This document shows, one piece after another, positions 56,080 to 64,000 of a DNA stretch of 64,000 nt. Within the stretch, counting starts at the first letter, position 1. Each line of letters opens with the position of its first letter. The notes beneath the pieces were generated by a model. It saw only the letters and a list, made by a program, of their open reading frames with translations, did no database searches and was not told the DNA's origin. The position numbers and the translations under genes are program-made. Source of the stretch: DASRHT01 sp035293765 (GTDB lineage Bacteria; Chloroflexota; Ktedonobacteria; Ktedonobacterales; Ktedonobacteraceae). Location of the stretch: assembly GCA_035293765.1 (NCBI GenBank), contig DATGMF010000081.1, forward strand, positions 51,665-115,664, read 5' to 3'.

Positions 56080-56400
56080 GTGGAATCTGTGTTCGAAATC
56101 ATTGCGGAGCCGAACCGGCGCGCGATATTGAGCCTGTTAGCTTCGTCACAACAGTCGGTTGGAGAGATCGCGCGTCAGCTTCGTATGCCGCAGCCGACCG
56201 TGTCAAAGCACTTGCGCGTGCTGCGCGAGGCCGGTTTCGTGGAAGCCACAGTGGACGCACAGCGCCGTCTCTACCGGCTGAAACCTGAAGCACTTCAGGA
56301 GGTGGATGCCTGGCTGGCTCCGTTCCGCCGGTTCTGGTCCGCTCATGTAGATGCTCTCGAACGCCACCTCGATCATATGGATCAATCACCACCAACGTAA
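56080..56400 (+). CDS. ArsR/SmtB-family transcriptional repressor
   Basis: A 106-residue winged-helix regulator. The recognition helix region is QQSVGEIARQLRMPQPTVSKHLRVLREAGFVEATVDAQRRLYRL, as in ArsR proteins that sit with SRPBCC (AHSA1-like) genes. No metal-binding CxC is visible, so it probably senses something else. The GTG start is seven bases after the -10 box, so the mRNA would have almost no leader (leaderless start). It overlaps no gene and precedes the SRPBCC gene by 19 bases. Confidence 0.87.
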   Translation: MESVFEIIAEPNRRAILSLLASSQQSVGEIARQLRMPQPTVSKHLRVLREAGFVEATVDAQRRLYRLKPEALQEVDAWLAPFRRFWSAHVDALERHLDHMDQSPPT

Positions 56401-56419
56401 AGAAGACAAGGAGAAGAAG

Positions 56420-56986
56420 ATGACCTATCGAGAGCAGTACACACCGGGTGCGGCCAGTGGGGCGCAGGTACGAAAGGACGGAGAGAAGTGGACGCTCATT
56501 CTCGTGCGAGAACTGCGCCACCCGCCGGAAAAAGTCTGGCAGGCGCTGACCGACCCTGCGCACCTGCGCGAGTGGGCTCCTTTTGAAGCCGATAGGAGCC
56601 TGGGTACGGCTGGAGTCACAGTGAAGCTCACCAACGTGGGAGCGCCCACGTCGCCGGTTTCCGAAACAAAAGTGACGCGAGCCGACGCGCCTTCGGTGCT
56701 TGAGTACAACTGGGGCGGCTACGCTATGCGGTGGGAACTCGAAGCCTTTAATGGTGGCACGCGCCTGACGCTGTGGCACGACATCAATCGCCGCTTCATC
56801 TCAATGGGTGCTGCCGGGTGGCACATTTGTTTGGATGTTCTGGATCACCTTCTCAGCGGAACTCCCATTGGCCGCATCGTTGGTGGCGAGGCGATGAAGT
56901 TCGGTTGGTCCCGGCTCAATGCGGAGTACGCCCAGCAATTCGGTATTGAAGTTCCGAGCCCCCCACCCAACGTCGCCCAATCCTGA
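56420..56986 (+). CDS. SRPBCC-family (AHSA1-like) protein
   Basis: A 188-residue START/Bet v1-like protein. It shows the family opening LVRELRHPPEKVWQALTDPAHLREWAPFEADR and later GTRLTLWHD and GWHICLDVLDHLL. These proteins bind hydrophobic ligands in a deep cavity; many in bacteria are paired with an ArsR repressor, as here. The ATG follows AAGGAG. The downstream 57028-57060 inverted repeat could end the transcript. Confidence 0.86.
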   Translation: MTYREQYTPGAASGAQVRKDGEKWTLILVRELRHPPEKVWQALTDPAHLREWAPFEADRSLGTAGVTVKLTNVGAPTSPVSETKVTRADAPSVLEYNWGGYAMRWELEAFNGGTRLTLWHDINRRFISMGAAGWHICLDVLDHLLSGTPIGRIVGGEAMKFGWSRLNAEYAQQFGIEVPSPPPNVAQS

Positions 56987-57027
56987 AATGGTTCAAGCGC
57001 AAAATTACCATATCCGGAGAATCCCCC

Positions 57028-57060
57028 TGGAGAGCTGGAGTTCCACATTCCGGCTCTCCA
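57028..57060 (+). terminator. Weak inverted repeat after the SRPBCC gene
   Basis: An 8-bp stem (57028-57035 with 57053-57060) with a 17-nt loop and no T-run. Terminator function is uncertain. Confidence 0.35.
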
Positions 57061-57172
57061 ATAGCTTGCCCTGACCCCCTCTGGCGTGTTACTATCCTTC
57101 AGGAAGAATAGTTTGCGATAACCAAATAGCTCAGATTATCTGCATAACCACCCATACCCGGATGGATTCCTG

Positions 57173-58507
57173 ATGAAAACTCCAGATCAGCAAGCACCAG
57201 CAACCAGCTTACAAGACCGCGCTCAGTCCAGAAGACGCGAACGCTCCCGCCCGCGTTTTCGTCGCATGTCGCCCATTTTCCGGCTCTTAGCCATTCTGGG
57301 GCCAGGCATCATCGCCGCCAACGCGGGAAATGATGCCGGCGGAGTAGCAACCTATTCCTCGGCAGGAGCCAGCTATGGATACAATCTGCTGTGGGCGCTC
57401 GCGATCACCGCCGTCTTTGTGGGCATCGTACAGGAGATGTGCGCGCGTATGGGGGCCGTAACCGGCAAAGGGCTATCCGACCTGATCCGCGAGCAGTTTG
57501 GAGTCCGCTGGACGGTGCTGGCAATGCTGGCGCTACTGGTCGCCAATACCGGCGTAACAATCTCAGAGTTTATCGGAATCGCCGCCAGCGTCCAGGTACT
57601 GGCGGATGACCCGTACACGCCGCTTATTTACCTGGTCGTTCCCCTCTCCGGACTGATACTCTGGTGGCTCGTCACGCGCGGAACCTACCGGCGTGTAGAG
57701 ATCGTTTTCCTGATTATCTCGCTTGGTTTCCTGGCCTATATTCCTGCCGCTTTTGCCGCGCATCCCAGCTGGCACGAGGTTGCTAAAGGATTCATCGCGC
57801 CCCGCCTCAGCATGGATGCAAACTACTGGCCTACCACGGCTGCCCTCGTTGGCACGACGCTCAGTCCCTATATGCTCTTTTACCTCCAGTCAGCCGTTGC
57901 CGACAAGGGCATCCGCATGGAAGAGTACGTGTATGAGAAAGTTGATGTCTATAGCAGCACCATTTTCTCCAATATCATCTCGGCATTTATGATTATCGCC
58001 ACCGGCGCGACGCTCTTCGTTGCCCACCAGGTTGTCAATACCGCTGCTGACGCGGCATTTGCTCTGCGCGCATTCGCCGGCCAGTACGCCTCGCTGCTCT
58101 TCGGGCTGGGCCTGTTCGGAGCCTCGCTGCTCGCCGGCGCAGTGTTACCGCTCACCACAGCCTATGGTATCTCTGAAGCATTTGGGTTTGAACGCGGTGT
58201 ATCGCGCAGCTTCCGGGAAGCACCTGTCTTCCAGTCCATCTTTACCGGCATGATCGTCCTGGGCGTGATCGTCTCGCTCATTCCAGGCCTGCCATTTATC
58301 CAGGTACTCATCATACTGCAGGACGTGAATGCGGCCATGATGCCGATCCTGCTCGTCTTCGTCATCCTGCTCATAAACAATCGCCGCCTGATGGGGCGTC
58401 GTGTCAATAAAACCGCCTCCAATATCCTGGCCTGGATCACGACCATCTCCGTCACATTTCTGGTGGTTTTGTGGCTGTTGAATGCGATTTTCGGGGTAGC
58501 GATTTAA
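57173..58507 (+). CDS. Nramp-like transporter with altered metal-site motifs
   Basis: A 444-residue membrane protein with eleven or more hydrophobic segments and an Nramp-type layout. In canonical Nramp the metal is held by the DPGN motif of helix 1 and a Met-Pro-His motif in helix 6. Here helix 1 reads NDAGGVAT (DPGN to DAGG) and helix 6 reads TTLSPYMLFYLQ (MPH to SPY). The aspartate remains but the asparagine and methionine are replaced, as expected for relatives with changed selectivity such as Mg-type Nramp-related transporters. A basic N-terminal tail precedes helix 1. Substrate is uncertain. Confidence 0.8.
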   Translation: MKTPDQQAPATSLQDRAQSRRRERSRPRFRRMSPIFRLLAILGPGIIAANAGNDAGGVATYSSAGASYGYNLLWALAITAVFVGIVQEMCARMGAVTGKGLSDLIREQFGVRWTVLAMLALLVANTGVTISEFIGIAASVQVLADDPYTPLIYLVVPLSGLILWWLVTRGTYRRVEIVFLIISLGFLAYIPAAFAAHPSWHEVAKGFIAPRLSMDANYWPTTAALVGTTLSPYMLFYLQSAVADKGIRMEEYVYEKVDVYSSTIFSNIISAFMIIATGATLFVAHQVVNTAADAAFALRAFAGQYASLLFGLGLFGASLLAGAVLPLTTAYGISEAFGFERGVSRSFREAPVFQSIFTGMIVLGVIVSLIPGLPFIQVLIILQDVNAAMMPILLVFVILLINNRRLMGRRVNKTASNILAWITTISVTFLVVLWLLNAIFGVAI

Positions 58508-58537
58508 TGGGAAAATAGACAAGTATCAAATACCTGG

Positions 58538-59590
58538 TCAATTTTTACCCAGGAAATTTTCCCTAAATTGCGCAGCTTTATTGCGCAATTGCGATAACCG
58601 TCCAACATCACATCCAATCTGTATGAGGATTTTGAGAAGGTCCTGTTCAGTACTTCTTGAGTTAAAGGGTATTGATATGGGTGCAAGATCAAAGGTCTGA
58701 TTAAAATCTGTTAAAAAAGCTGTATAGAAAAAACTGCCTTTATTGTAAAGGTAAGTAGTAGGAAAAGCAGTTGGCATCTTATCTGTGAAGTAAGAGATAA
58801 AGACCTGATCGTCAAAAATTTCTGTTCGATAAAAGATTGGGCCATGATACATTTTAATATCGATAGAGGTCCATCGTGCCTGGTCGAATAAATCTACGAT
58901 GGTCATAAAGATTTCTTCTTTGACCCTTTTAACACGTTCTGCCATATCGGTATTGCCTATATTACCGCCGAATCTATCCCTGATATAGAGATGTAATAGA
59001 TCTTCATTAGCTGGATCTATCAATAAAATTTTGCAGGTTAAATTGTGGTGGTTCACTACGGAAAGCCTGGCAGGAATAAATCTGCCCGTCACGCCCTTAA
59101 ACAAATATAAATGGCTTTTTGATAATGCAGTACTCAGAACATTATTGAACCTCGGATCAGGCTCATTAGACGGTGGGAAATAATCTGATGGAATAAGCTC
59201 TCGGAAATGAAGTGCGATTTCATGAGAGTAAGTACTCTGGATCTCCGCTATTTTCGTTAAAGTTAAGTCAGTGATTCTTCTAATATTATCCTGTTGAAGT
59301 TCCTTCATCTCATTTACAGCATCTTTGACACTGATGGATAGCTCATTATTTATTACCCGCATGTGATGGTGTTCAACTACAGAGCTGTAAATAAGGGCAA
59401 AAATAAGAGAGGCGAGCAAAGAGGTAGAAACAGAGATGAACACGGCTTGATAGCTGGGCACAAGCAGTGGGCCGAAATAAAATAAAATGAAACAAACAAG
59501 AACTATCAGCAACGCGAAAATCCGTGTTGCATATTTCTCAAGAAGAGCAACTAAGTGATGAGGATTCGGTGTGGGCGCCTTATCTTGCAT
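58538..59590 (-). CDS. Two-TM protein with large cytoplasmic domain, unknown function
   Basis: A 350-residue protein with two helices near the N-terminus (about 24-44 and 49-72), a predicted coiled coil (about 75-125) and a 220-residue C-terminal domain. That domain has strand-rich blocks such as SHLYLFKGVTGRFIP, TCKILLIDP, MYHGPIFYRTEIFDDQVFISYF and FFYTAFLTDF, loosely like a phospholipase-D-type fold without HKD motifs (weak inference). It is the third gene of an operon with an IMPase-like enzyme and an HD-GYP protein, so a signalling role is possible. Confidence 0.68.
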   Translation of the reverse strand: MQDKAPTPNPHHLVALLEKYATRIFALLIVLVCFILFYFGPLLVPSYQAVFISVSTSLLASLIFALIYSSVVEHHHMRVINNELSISVKDAVNEMKELQQDNIRRITDLTLTKIAEIQSTYSHEIALHFRELIPSDYFPPSNEPDPRFNNVLSTALSKSHLYLFKGVTGRFIPARLSVVNHHNLTCKILLIDPANEDLLHLYIRDRFGGNIGNTDMAERVKRVKEEIFMTIVDLFDQARWTSIDIKMYHGPIFYRTEIFDDQVFISYFTDKMPTAFPTTYLYNKGSFFYTAFLTDFNQTFDLAPISIPFNSRSTEQDLLKILIQIGCDVGRLSQLRNKAAQFRENFLGKN

Positions 59591-59618
59591 TGTATTGGTC
59601 TTGTCTTTTTAAGCACTA

Positions 59619-60218
59619 TTACCAGTCTCTGGCAACATGGACAAACACGTCAAATAGCTCGCATTTCCAACGTCTACCTTTCATCTCGGTCATAATTTCC
59701 ACAGCTTTGTCGGAAGAGAATCCTAAGCGTTCCTTGTACTTTCTTGGATGGCTCAGGGCCTCATATACATCGGCGAGTGAAACTACCTGTACTTCGTCAG
59801 GCAATGCGTCTCCTTTCAGTCCGAATGGGTAGCCGCTACCATCGATCCATTCTTGATGATAAAGGATATAAGGTTCAACAAAACTAAGAGAAGGCCAGCC
59901 CTTTATGAGTTCAACACCTTTTAGCGTATGAGACTCAATGATTTCTCGCTCCTCTTCAGTAAGAGAAACCCCTTGCTTTTCTATGATCGTATCAGGCCAA
60001 TAAATCTGCCCGATATCGTGTAGGAGGGCTCCAAGCTGTATTTGTTCCAACATTTGTTGTTGCCAGCCAGCAGCCTCCGCAATTTGTACTGCATAGGAAG
60101 CGACACGTATACTGTGACCAAAAGAACAGTTCCGAGCATCGATAGCTGATACTACTGCTTCTACAGCATCCAACAACGTTATTCCAGGCAAGATTCCTCT
60201 AGTCACGATCATATGCAT
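59619..60218 (-). CDS. HD-GYP domain protein (putative c-di-GMP phosphodiesterase)
   Basis: A 199-residue protein that is almost only an HD-GYP domain. It has the metal-binding His in FGHSIRVASYA, the HD pair in GALLHDIGQI, ESHTLKG, YHQEWIDGSGYP with the GYP motif, and SLADVYEAL. HD-GYP enzymes hydrolyse cyclic di-GMP or other cyclic dinucleotides. There is no sensor domain. It begins eight bases after the IMPase-like gene (AAAGGA just upstream) and precedes the two-TM protein by 28 bases, so the three genes form one operon. Confidence 0.88.
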   Translation of the reverse strand: MHMIVTRGILPGITLLDAVEAVVSAIDARNCSFGHSIRVASYAVQIAEAAGWQQQMLEQIQLGALLHDIGQIYWPDTIIEKQGVSLTEEEREIIESHTLKGVELIKGWPSLSFVEPYILYHQEWIDGSGYPFGLKGDALPDEVQVVSLADVYEALSHPRKYKERLGFSSDKAVEIMTEMKGRRWKCELFDVFVHVARDW

Positions 60219-60226
60219 GTAATCCT

Positions 60227-61030
60227 TTACGTGTAATGCTCACTTACCAATTGCAATAATTGGTCGTGCAGCAACGAATTACTTCCAACAATACATCCCG
60301 TATTCTTGTATTCGAATGTACGATTTTCGAAGTCTGTTATCTTCCCTCCAGCTTCTTCAAGTATTAAAGTCCCTGCATCTGGATGTAAGGGATTTCCGGC
60401 TACGCTTACAACGAAATCAGCTTTCCCATTTGCAACCAGGCACCAATCGAGAGCGGGAGACCAGGTATCCAACACTCTTCTGCACTCGTAGTAAAGCTTG
60501 TCTCGCAGGCAGGCTGTCTGTCGCATTCGTTTGGTCGCAAAATCTGGAATGAAACACGCCCTGGCACGTTTCAACTCAACTTCATTAGAAACATATATCC
60601 GTCTTCCGTTAAGAAAGGCTCCATCACCTTCTTTAGCGGTGTAAAGATCATCGGATACCGGGTTATAAACCACAGCAATTATCGGTTTGCCCTCCTCACA
60701 CAGGGCAATACTAGATGAGAAATAGGGAATGCCGAGAACAAAGTTTTCTGTCCCATCAAGCGGGTCTATGAGCCACTTATACGAAGACGATGTGGACACC
60801 GGGCCCCGCTCTTCGCTCTCTATGCTATGACCCGGGAATCTACTAAGGATTTTATCTATGATTTCTTTTTCCGACTCGAGGTCAGCTGTTGTCTGCAACG
60901 AAGTATCCTGTTTCCATGCCGTTCTATACATGCCCTCCCTGTAGTGCTTCAGAAGGATTTCGCCGGCCGATTTCGCAGCATCGATGGCTACATCCATTGC
61001 AAGGTCATTTAAGGTCGCTACTTTAGCCAA
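60227..61030 (-). CDS. Inositol-monophosphatase-family phosphatase
   Basis: A 267-residue metal-dependent phosphatase. Motifs: ESEERG (metal-binding Glu), DPLDGTENF (the DPLDGTxNF signature) and the C-terminal GNPLHPDAGTLILEEAGG with the third metal Asp. The substrate may be inositol phosphate, a sugar phosphate or a 3'-phosphoadenosine nucleotide. I start at a TTG because AAGGAG lies seven bases before it; the longer frame starts upstream of that ribosome site. It is the first gene of the operon with the HD-GYP and two-TM proteins. Confidence 0.88.
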   Translation of the reverse strand: MAKVATLNDLAMDVAIDAAKSAGEILLKHYREGMYRTAWKQDTSLQTTADLESEKEIIDKILSRFPGHSIESEERGPVSTSSSYKWLIDPLDGTENFVLGIPYFSSSIALCEEGKPIIAVVYNPVSDDLYTAKEGDGAFLNGRRIYVSNEVELKRARACFIPDFATKRMRQTACLRDKLYYECRRVLDTWSPALDWCLVANGKADFVVSVAGNPLHPDAGTLILEEAGGKITDFENRTFEYKNTGCIVGSNSLLHDQLLQLVSEHYT

Positions 61031-61060
61031 TATGATTCTCCTTTTTTCAGCGGTATACAA

Positions 61061-61105
61061 TGCAAGTAAAGCTCATCCTGAGTGATATGCTGAGCTTTAT
61101 TTGCA
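61061..61105 (-). promoter_or_regulatory. Inverted repeat at the start of the IMPase operon transcript
   Basis: Arms of 15 bases (61061-61075 and 61091-61105, one G-T pair) lie at the predicted transcription start. It could be an operator or an mRNA leader hairpin. Confidence 0.5.
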
Positions 61106-61133
61106 TTATATCCTGGAACTTCATAAAATACAA
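61105..61133 (-). promoter_or_regulatory. Promoter of the IMPase / HD-GYP operon
   Basis: On the minus strand a TTGTAT -35 box (61128-61133), a 17-bp spacer and a perfect TATAAT (61105-61110). Confidence 0.65.
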
Positions 61134-61895
61134 TTGAATTATACTTACTTCGAGAAAATAAAGAAAACTCTTCAACCAAATATTCCTAATAAAGAAGCAG
61201 TCAGAGTACTATCTTAACTTTCTCTCTTGATACTAAGACGTAAACAATTAAATTTTATAAAATTCGATTGAGCGAATGCTTGTTGCTACTACGATGTTCA
61301 GTTGTAATAGAAACTTTGTTCAAATTCATGATATTTTGATGCTCAACTACTTTTGACTATTCATCTCTGACTTGACATTATTCCAATTCTTCTCTATCTC
61401 CCTGGTTGTTTTTTTCGCAGCACGCTATTCGGTTGGCCTGCCCATTCATCCACAAGCAGTTCGCGGGCATTAAAAAATTCCACAGTTTTCCTGTCACTTT
61501 TCTACTGAGTTTTTCGTGTTAATTAAGGAAGCGGATAGCGTTTTCCCCACTTCTTCCCACACCACGCTAAACGCTTCCTCTCCTTTTTGACAGAACGGGC
61601 TTCCCATGAGCCTCCTCTTGCTTTCCTCGCTCTTTTCATACGTTGGATGTATTAGCTTGATCGATATGAAAACAAGAGCTGGAACCCTTTAAACTTTCTC
61701 CAATTCTTGAGAATGAAAGGCGAACATAAGTACTAAAAGAAGATTGGAACCAGGGAGAGTTATTCTTTCCAGGAGATTCTTCGCTGCCCTCAGAATGACG
61801 CGATGAAGGAGGCTCCTTCATCGTGTCATTCTGAGGGCAGCGAAGAATCTCCATCGGGGCGGCAAAGCATCTAGCCCCTTGTCGCGTTCTCATGG
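61134..61895. other. AT-rich intergenic region with a hairpin repeat
   Basis: No gene is supported in this 760-bp stretch. The left 400 bases are AT-rich without features I can name. The right end holds the 81-bp palindrome listed separately. Confidence 0.5.
61772..61852. repeat. Large palindromic repeat (40-bp arms)
   Basis: Arms 61772-61811 and 61813-61852 pair over 40 bases with a single G-T pair and a one-base centre. The end sequence GATTCTTCGCTGCCCTCAGA resembles palindromic repeats that I have seen widespread in bacterial genomes, so it is probably a small non-autonomous mobile element. Confidence 0.8.
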
Positions 61896-61932
61896 TATAA
61901 TAGCATACACTTCCCATCTCTTGATGGGAGTA
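61896..61932 (+). promoter_or_regulatory. Extended -10 promoter and inverted repeat before accC
   Basis: TGGTATAAT (61896-61901 for the -10) with no good -35 box. At the expected start point lies CCCATC-N4-GATGGG (about 61914-61929), an operator-like or hairpin-forming repeat. It may bind a fatty-acid-synthesis regulator (inference). Confidence 0.5.
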
Positions 61933-61968
61933 TCTTGCAGAGGAGCTTTGTGGAACCCACAATCATCT

Positions 61969-63324
61969 ATGTTTCGTAAAATTTTGATCGCCAACCGGGG
62001 CGAAATAGCGCTGCGCGTCATACGAGCATGTCGCGAAATGGGTATTCCCTGCGTGATTGCCCACTCTGAAGCTGATCGCGATTCCTTGCCTGTATTGATG
62101 GCGGACGAGCATATCTGTATCGGGCCAGGTGCCAGTGGCAAGAGTTACCTGAACATTCCCAATATCATCAGCGCGGCCATGATAACCGGCGCGGATGCCA
62201 TTCATCCCGGGTATGGCTTTCTTTCGGAGAATACCAGCTTTGCCCAAATCTGCGCGGATGCGCATATCACGTTCATCGGCCCTTCCGCCTCGGTTATGGC
62301 GCTGATGGGCGATAAAGTATCGGCGCGTGAGGCAATGGCCGAGCTGGGCTTGCCAATGCTGCCGGGGACGCCTGTGCTGCGTACCCTTGCTGAAGGCCTG
62401 GAAGCGGCAAAGGAAATCGGTTTTCCTTTGATGCTCAAAGCAGCAGCCGGCGGCGGCGGACGCGGCATCCGCCTGGTGAAACGCCCGGACGAGTTTGAGC
62501 GCGTCTTCACGACAGCGCAGAACGAGGTGCGCGAGGCCTTTCGCGATGATGGCCTCTATCTTGAGCGCTATCTTGCACGGGCGCGGCATATCGAGATTCA
62601 GGTGCTGGTCGACAATTTTGGACACGGCGTCTACCTGGGTGAGCGCAACTGTTCGTGTCAGAGGCGTCACCAGAAGGTACTCGAAGAGTCTCCCAGCCCG
62701 TTGCTCTCGCCGGAACTACGCGAGGAAATAGGCACGAAGGCCATCCGCGCCGTCGAGCAAATCGGCTACCGCAATGCCGGAACGCTCGAATTTCTGATGG
62801 ATGAGCAGGACCGCTATTATTTCATGGAGATGAATACGCGCCTGCAGGTAGAGCATCCTGTAACCGAGATGGTGACGAGTACCGACCTGGTCAAAGAGCA
62901 GATTCGCATTGCCGCCGGAATGCCACTCCAGCTTGAGCAGGAAGACATACACCTGCGTGGCCATGCCATTGAATGTCGCATCACGGCAGAGGATGCGGAA
63001 CACGATTTCCGGCCACAAACCGGCATCATAGAAAAGTATTTGCCGCCCGGCGGGCCAGGGGTGCGGGTCGATAGCCATCTCTACGCGGGCTACAGCGTTC
63101 CGCCGCATTATGACTCGCTGCTGGCAAAGTTGATCGTGTGGGCCGAAACGCGTGAAGCAGCCATTGCTCGCATGCAGCGCGCGCTCGACGAGTATATTAT
63201 CGAGGGCATCACAACGACCATTCCGTTTCACAAGCGTTTGTTGCGTCACGAAGGCTTCATTCGTGGAGAAACCTATACTCGTTTCTTACAAGAAGAGGCC
63301 GCATCATTAGGAATAAAAGAGTAG
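61969..63324 (+). CDS. accC: Biotin carboxylase subunit of acetyl-CoA carboxylase
   Basis: A 451-residue ATP-grasp enzyme that carboxylates biotin in the first step of fatty acid synthesis. It begins MFRKILIANRGEIALRVIRA and has the Gly-rich loop AAGGGGRGI, the ERYL.RARHIEIQVL block, MEMNTRLQVEHPVTEM and the C-terminal RMQRAL..GI.TTIPFH segment. Length matches the family. I chose this ATG because earlier in-frame starts would add a non-conserved tail, though the ribosome site is weak. fabF follows 46 bases later. Confidence 0.96.
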   Translation: MFRKILIANRGEIALRVIRACREMGIPCVIAHSEADRDSLPVLMADEHICIGPGASGKSYLNIPNIISAAMITGADAIHPGYGFLSENTSFAQICADAHITFIGPSASVMALMGDKVSAREAMAELGLPMLPGTPVLRTLAEGLEAAKEIGFPLMLKAAAGGGGRGIRLVKRPDEFERVFTTAQNEVREAFRDDGLYLERYLARARHIEIQVLVDNFGHGVYLGERNCSCQRRHQKVLEESPSPLLSPELREEIGTKAIRAVEQIGYRNAGTLEFLMDEQDRYYFMEMNTRLQVEHPVTEMVTSTDLVKEQIRIAAGMPLQLEQEDIHLRGHAIECRITAEDAEHDFRPQTGIIEKYLPPGGPGVRVDSHLYAGYSVPPHYDSLLAKLIVWAETREAAIARMQRALDEYIIEGITTTIPFHKRLLRHEGFIRGETYTRFLQEEAASLGIKE

Positions 63325-63370
63325 TTGGGGCGTTTGCAGTGCGCCATTTTATCAGAGGGAGGAAAACACT

Positions 63371-64000
63371 ATGTCTCGAGTAGTTGTGACGGGTCTCGGC
63401 TTAGTCACCTCGGTTGGAAACGACCTGGCTTCGAGCTGGGAAGCGCTTTGCCAGGGCAAATCCGGCGTGGCCGAGATCACCGGATATGATACGAGCCAGT
63501 TTCGTATTCATTTCGGTGCGCAGATCAAGGACTTTGATCCATCCCTCTATATGGACCGCAAAGAAATTCGCCGCAGCGACCCCTATGAGCATATCGCTAT
63601 CGCAACCTCTAAGCAGGCGCTTGCCCAGGCGGGCTTGCAGATCACCGAAGAGAATGCCAACGACATCGGCGTGTACATCGGCAGTGGCATTGGCGGGCTG
63701 GTCACGCTGCATGACCAGTTCAAAGTCCTTTTTGATCGAGGACCTGACCGCATCAGCCCATTCTTCATCAATATGATGATCATCGATGGAGCGCCGGGGC
63801 TTGTCTCCATTATGACGGGCGCGAAAGGGCCGAACTGGGCTGCTGTATCCGCCTGCGCGACCAGCGCCAATACGGTAGGCGAAGCCTGGGAAACCATTCG
63901 CCGTGGCGATGCCAAAGCCATGATCGCAGGTGGGTCCGAAAGAGGCATCACGCCGATTGCCATGGCCGCGTTCGATAATATGACCGCGCTCTCGCGCCGC
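63371..64000 (+). CDS. fabF: 3-oxoacyl-ACP synthase II FabF (partial, runs off the window)
   Basis: The first 210 codons of a beta-ketoacyl-ACP synthase. It opens MSRVVVTGLGLVTSVGND, then GSGIGGLVTLHDQ and the active-site Cys in VSACATSANTVGEAW, followed by AGGSERGITPIAMAAF. The catalytic His residues lie beyond the window edge. The ATG follows GGGAGGAAAAC. It lies directly after accC, so the two are likely in one fatty-acid synthesis operon. Confidence 0.95.
   Translation, partial: MSRVVVTGLGLVTSVGNDLASSWEALCQGKSGVAEITGYDTSQFRIHFGAQIKDFDPSLYMDRKEIRRSDPYEHIAIATSKQALAQAGLQITEENANDIGVYIGSGIGGLVTLHDQFKVLFDRGPDRISPFFINMMIIDGAPGLVSIMTGAKGPNWAAVSACATSANTVGEAWETIRRGDAKAMIAGGSERGITPIAMAAFDNMTALSRR

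Noticed and set aside
61963..62670. Long minus-strand open frame inside accC
   Set aside because: Antisense to an unmistakable biotin carboxylase and without homology features.

Overview
The window reads as chromosomal DNA of a multicellular-type Chloroflexota, most likely a Ktedonobacteria member. This is inferred from gene content only: three Hanks-type Ser/Thr kinases (two fused to WD40-like repeats), a BTAD/SARP-type AAA regulator, a class II lanthipeptide cluster with a C39-peptidase ABC exporter, a split EccC-like ATPase pair, and many short secreted or hypothetical proteins. No rRNA, tRNA, CRISPR array, transposase or phage gene was recognised.

Layout. (1) 1-5.6 kb: three tandem secreted paralogues of unknown function, each with a similar leader and its own terminator. 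(2) 5.6-8.2 kb: clpB, divergent from an EccCa/EccCb-like pair (8.6-12.1 kb). (3) 12.3-15.5 kb: a secreted GerMN-like protein, then groES-groEL behind a CIRCE operator. (4) 15.7-25.3 kb: a membrane Ser/Thr kinase, recX, a stand-alone receiver protein, a Nudix protein next to guaA, fabG and a Lon-like protease. (5) 25.5-33.8 kb: a VOC protein, a large SARP/AAA regulator, a membrane-anchored esterase, two small hypotheticals and a class V aminotransferase. (6) 33.8-37.6 kb: an accessory block with nested palindromes, a DUF3696-type AAA ATPase overlapping an unrecognised partner gene, and gene remnants. This is the best candidate for an undescribed system, possibly defence. (7) 37.6-42.2 kb: a zinc-ribbon protein and housekeeping genes def, tilS, hpt and gpsA, with a palindromic repeat inserted in frame in tilS. 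(8) 42.4-49.6 kb: a possible cysteine-peptidase-like protein facing a lanthipeptide operon (small membrane protein, lanT, lanA, lanM). (9) 50.4-55.2 kb: two kinase-WD40 proteins. (10) 55.4-57.0 kb: two related ArsR-type cassettes, one with a decayed regulator. (11) 57.2-61.0 kb: an Nramp-like transporter with altered metal-site motifs, and a minus-strand operon of an inositol-monophosphatase-like enzyme, an HD-GYP protein and a two-TM protein. (12) 62.0 kb to the end: accC and fabF (cut by the window edge), the start of a fatty-acid synthesis operon.

How the parts fit: core protein quality control (ClpB, GroESL, Lon), purine metabolism (guaA, hpt), translation (def, tilS) and lipid synthesis (gpsA, fabG, accC, fabF) are interleaved with secretion, signalling and antagonism functions. 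Dispersed palindromic repeats sit mainly in intergenic or accessory DNA. All family calls come from reading motifs by eye; no database search was run.
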